Of a stretch of 64,000 nt of DNA, positions 61,290 to 64,000 are shown piece after piece. Both the position numbers and the translations under genes were made by a program. This DNA is from Sporolactobacillus laevolacticus DSM 442 (GTDB lineage Bacteria > Bacillota > Bacilli > Bacillales > Sporolactobacillaceae): NCBI RefSeq assembly GCF_000497245.1, contig NZ_AWTC01000005.1, positions 166,499 to 230,498 of the forward strand, written 5' to 3'. The notes beneath the pieces are model-generated. The model was not told where the DNA came from. It did not search any database and saw only the letters and a program-made list of their open reading frames with translations. The stretch's first letter is position 1. Each line of letters opens with the position of its first letter.

Positions 61290-62738
61290 TTATTTTTCCT
61301 GATGACGTGAAATGTCGCATTTTTCAAGAGGAATCAGCTTCGCCTTCATTTTCCACTTTGCGATTAACCAGACTGCGAGGAAAATAGGAATTCCAATATA
61401 CGCTGCAATGATTCCGCCCCAATCAATTTTGCCGCCTGAAAAAGCGCCAAAGCTCTGTCCAATCACTACAATCATACATACCGCAAAGGCAAACAATGGA
61501 CCGAATGGGAACCATTTTGCACGATAAGGCAAATCGCTAAGCTTCCCGCCTTGTGTGACATACGCGCGACGGAAACGGTAATGGCTGACCGCTATACCGA
61601 GCCAGGCGATAAAGCCGCACATTCCTGACGCGCTCAGCAGCCAATTGTAGACAACGCCATCACCAAAACCTGAAGCAAGGAAAGCAAGCAGTCCGAAAGC
61701 AGCTGTAACAATCAGTGACCAGATTGGAATACCGTGACCCGTTACATAGCCAAGAAACCTCGGTGCTTTGCCTTTCTTAGCCAATGCGTAGAGCATACGT
61801 GTCGAGGCATAGAGTCCGGAATTACCCGCTGAAAGCACCGCCGTTAAAATGACGGCATTCATGACAGACGCTGCAATAGCAAGTCCCGCTTTTTGGAAAA
61901 CGAGTGTGAATGGGCTGACCATGACCGTATCCGTTGCTGATAGGTTATGGCTGGTATACGGGATTATCATCGCAATGATAAAAATGGCTAGAATATAAAA
62001 GAGCAAGATCCGCCAAAAGATCGTGTTCATCGCTTTCGGTACCGTTTTCTCCGGATTTTCACTTTCTCCTGCGCCGACACCGAGCAGTTCAGTGCCCTGA
62101 AACGAGTAACCGGCCGCCAGGAAAACTCCAAATGCCGCTAGAAAACCACCATGGAAAGGTGCGTCGCCCACAGTGAAATTACTGAAGCCAGGTACGCCTC
62201 CGCCTAGTACTCTAAAAATCATAAGCAAACCAAGAATAATAAAAATAATAACGGTTGCCACTTTAATAAAGGCAAACCAATATTCCGATTCCCCATATCC
62301 TTTTACCGTTAACGCATTCAGCAGAAAAATGATGAGCAGAAACAATCCGCTCCACAGGGTGGATGGGCTATTCGGAAACCAGAATTTCATGATCAAAGTG
62401 GCCGCGGACAGTTCACTTGCAATCGTGATCGCCCAGTTATACCAGTAATTCCAGCCAAGTGCAAAACCAAAGGACGGATCAACAAAACGCGTAGCATAGA
62501 TACTGAATGAACCGCTCGTTGGCATGTAGGTTGCCAGTTCTCCAAGACTGGTCATCAGGAAATAAACCATGACGCCAGTTAATCCATAGGCAAGAAGTGC
62601 GCCCCCGGGACCTGCCGTATAAATCGCATTTCCACTGGCGAGAAACAGCCCTGTTCCGATCGCACCGCCGAGCGCGATCATCGTTAGATGTCGCGACTTC
62701 AGTCCTCGCCGTAATTGATTTGATTTTTCTTGTCTCAA
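61290..62738 (-). CDS. lysP: Amino acid permease, lysine-type (LysP/YvbW-like)
   Basis: A 482-aa APC-superfamily permease with 12 helices. N-terminal RRGLKSRHLTMIALGGAIGT and GLFLASGNAIYTAGPGGALL, then FQGTELLGVGAGESENPEKT are the LysP/AAT-family signature. A lysine riboswitch directly upstream makes lysine the likely substrate and indicates repression by lysine. Start at 62738 without a very strong RBS (GGGAGAGAGAAA). Confidence 0.88.
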   Translation of the reverse strand: MRQEKSNQLRRGLKSRHLTMIALGGAIGTGLFLASGNAIYTAGPGGALLAYGLTGVMVYFLMTSLGELATYMPTSGSFSIYATRFVDPSFGFALGWNYWYNWAITIASELSAATLIMKFWFPNSPSTLWSGLFLLIIFLLNALTVKGYGESEYWFAFIKVATVIIFIILGLLMIFRVLGGGVPGFSNFTVGDAPFHGGFLAAFGVFLAAGYSFQGTELLGVGAGESENPEKTVPKAMNTIFWRILLFYILAIFIIAMIIPYTSHNLSATDTVMVSPFTLVFQKAGLAIAASVMNAVILTAVLSAGNSGLYASTRMLYALAKKGKAPRFLGYVTGHGIPIWSLIVTAAFGLLAFLASGFGDGVVYNWLLSASGMCGFIAWLGIAVSHYRFRRAYVTQGGKLSDLPYRAKWFPFGPLFAFAVCMIVVIGQSFGAFSGGKIDWGGIIAAYIGIPIFLAVWLIAKWKMKAKLIPLEKCDISRHQEK

Positions 62739-62794
62739 GTTTTCTCTCTCCCTCTCTGTATTTCGGAGGAGATGTGAAGAATATAAGAATGGAT

Positions 62795-62836
62795 AATAAA
62801 ACGTCCGCCGAAAGCAAAACGATGCCTTCAGCGGAC
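62795..62836 (-). terminator. Lysine riboswitch expression-platform terminator
   Basis: Minus strand GTCCGCTGAAGGCA/TGCTTTCGGCGGAC, 14-bp stem with two G-U pairs, 6-base loop, then GTTTTATT. Confidence 0.85.
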
Positions 62837-62944
62837 GAGAACATTTTATAGAAAAAGTTTATAAGATCTGTTTGATTCAATACAGGTCGATCTATCCACT
62901 TACTCCACGCACATCTTCCACCGATAGCACAACACATGCATTGA

Positions 62945-63105
62945 CGCATGTGACAGTCCCGCCCCTTTTCGGAAACGGTCCCAGCATGCCTGACAAGGGT
63001 GCCAGACACACTTCGGCGGCAGTTCCTTACGCGCACCTTCTACGGCTCCCCTTAGCCTCGGATACGTTCATCATAAATGCCGCGCCTCTACCCCCTCTTG
63101 GATCT
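62945..63105 (-). promoter_or_regulatory. Lysine riboswitch (L box)
   Basis: Minus strand holds the L-box core in order: GGTAGAGGCGCGG, AAGGGGAGCC, GAAGGTG, GCCGCCGAAG, GCTGGGACCG and GGGCGGGACTGTCACA. The five-helix junction elements and closing GACTGTCA match the lysine riboswitch consensus. It would expose the terminator at 62795-62836 when lysine is bound. The aptamer boundaries are approximate. Confidence 0.93.
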
Positions 63106-63138
63106 TGCGAGGAGATCTTGTAAAAACCAACAGGACTT

Positions 63139-63167
63139 ATTGTATCTGTTCAAACGAATATTTTCAA
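63139..63167 (-). promoter_or_regulatory. SigA-type promoter of lysP
   Basis: Minus strand TTGAAA, 17-base spacer, TACAAT. Predicted start is about 25 bases ahead of the aptamer. Confidence 0.75.
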
Positions 63168-63295
63168 CTGGGAATGATTGAGCGGGCAGTGAATCCACGA
63201 AGAGCTGCCGATCCACATTTTTTTCGAAAGTCATCTCGTGTATCGATCGGTTTTTTGGATTTATCGATCAGTTTGAAAATTATTTCGATCTCTTC

Positions 63296-63475
63296 TCAAA
63301 TTATATCAGTCATTTCAATTTTGGCGGATGATTTTTCTGCAAAGCAGGCATAACCTAGGGCATAGGCACTGACAAGCCATCCTGAAATACTCGTAGGGAT
63401 TTGATAATACTTGAAGCGAGTTGGTAATAATGGAGCAATTAAGAACGTATCGGTGCCAATGAACGGATGAAGCAT
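63296..63475 (-). pseudogene. N-terminal fragment of an MFS transporter
   Basis: A 59-aa frame. MLHPFIGTDTFLIAPLLPTR then YYQIPTSISGWLVSAYALGY is the first helix pair of DHA1-type MFS proteins. It ends after helix 2 in AT-rich sequence unlike a transporter. Its 5' end abuts the IS66 remnant, so a real gene was cut or rearranged there. Confidence 0.6.
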
Positions 63476-63867
63476 ATTGGAGATAGCGCTGTGACCACGT
63501 CACGAAGCAGCTCCGGTTCAAAACCGGAGCAAACCTCGATTCGCGCAACCCCGATTTGGATGTGAAGCGAATCGGGGGATGTGGGTGGATGGAGGTGGGA
63601 CAGTATCCGGGCGGAAGGTCATAGCGGAGGACGCCGGTCTTTTTCGTTGAGCTTTGTAAAGCCAGTATTTTAATTGATGAACGGTCAGGTTCTGCTCCGC
63701 ACACCAGGCTTTCATGGTTTGTCCGCTGGTCTGATACGCATGAATGCGTTCTGACCCTATTGCCTATAGATTCGTCTCCATTCGCGATTCATCCTTTCAC
63801 ATACGTGATGAATTCATTGTGACGGATTCGAACACGTTTGGACAGGTGTGCTAGGTTTGACGCTTAC
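63476..63867 (-). mobile_element. Degenerate IS66-family end
   Basis: The minus-strand left end GTAAGCGTCAAACC at 63867 has the GTAAGCG terminus of IS66 elements. It is followed by a broken tnpA; tnpB, tnpC and the right end are missing. 63868-64000 shows no recognised feature. Confidence 0.75.
63482..63792 (-). pseudogene. tnpA: IS66 TnpA accessory protein, frameshifted
   Basis: Pieces lie in three frames. MNREWRRIYRQ from 63792 stops at TAG. Then SERIHAYQTSGQTMKAWCAE and LKYWLYKAQRK follow in the next frame. IGVARIEVCSGFEPELLRDV then VTALS is in another frame near 63482-63560. Together they cover a typical TnpA (about 110 aa). At least two frameshifts make it non-functional. Confidence 0.8.
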
Positions 63868-64000
63868 GGATGTCTGTCCTCGACTGCATAAATAATTGCT
63901 TCTATGAGAGCCATCCTTATTGCACTTTTGGGCAGTTAAGTGATGTAGCAAATTTATCATCGCAGTGTGTGAAAAAACTTTCAGTTAGGGAGTGATGGAT

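Noticed and set aside
62479..63036. 185-aa frame on the minus strand upstream of lysP
   Set aside because: It overlaps the lysine riboswitch and the lysP start in another frame, and its composition is not protein-like.

Overview
The window comes from a low-to-moderate GC, endospore-forming member of the Bacillales. Spore genes are frequent: a cotS/cotSA/cotI/ytcBC coat cluster, cwlJ-gerQ, a SleL/YaaH-type hydrolase and a PBP2d-like enzyme. The housekeeping anchors argS, ywiB, pbpG, ywhD, ywgA, ywfO, lipL, pta, hemQ, cwlJ, gerQ and ywdK occur in the relative order I recall for Bacillus subtilis, so the window looks like a conserved backbone with accessory blocks inserted. A Sporolactobacillaceae-like lineage would fit, but that is inference.

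Layout: 1-10.3 kb holds the argS end, pbpG, a pair of small DMT transporters, ywhD, gshA, a PC4-like ssDNA-binding protein, ywgA and ywfO. 10.4-16.5 kb holds a PHP phosphatase with a YczE membrane protein, then ilvD and two BASS-family transporters. Two homologous ribosome-mediated attenuators control this last block; their leader peptides (13 and 16 aa) are rich in Ile, Leu and Val. 16.6-20.3 kb holds an orphan beta-glucoside-type PTS permease with cre sites, a GNAT and a small membrane protein. 20.5-27.8 kb is the spore-coat glycosylation cluster, with an internally deleted ytcA. 27.9-29.9 kb is a queuosine block behind a probable preQ1-I riboswitch. 30.0-33.1 kb is an HD/uppS/Nudix operon plus an aldo-keto reductase. 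33.3-35.2 kb holds lipL, an L,D-transpeptidase and an HPr-like protein. 35.4-39.4 kb is a YtrA-type GntR/ABC operon. 39.5-46.5 kb holds a CPBP protease, an unknown gene, the Fur-box efeUOB iron operon and an ANT(6)-like gene. 46.5-48.65 kb is a nitroreductase/membrane-domain fusion gene enclosed by about 49-bp inverted repeats. 48.7-52 kb has an MFS pump behind a 38-aa leader ORF and an RBS-sequestering attenuator, a GNAT and a second MFS pump. 52.3-61 kb returns to the backbone (pta, hemQ, cwlJ-gerQ, ywdK, sleL-like, an aminotransferase, yisL). 61.3-64 kb has a lysine permease with an L-box riboswitch, then an MFS fragment joined to a degenerate IS66 end.

Three dispersed repeat families punctuate the intergenic space. 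Family A (8.6, 20.5, 26.4 kb) carries mini-hairpins with RTCCT-like loops and GTTCAAAAAG-type ends. Family B (1.0, 5.8, 24.8, 38.1, 56.8 kb) carries GCGGGC...CTGCGGGGTCTC...CGCAGGAGTCTCGCA-type blocks. A local array of CGCKCATAAA units with a period of about 20 bp sits at 52.1 kb. No rRNA, tRNA, CRISPR array or prophage was seen.
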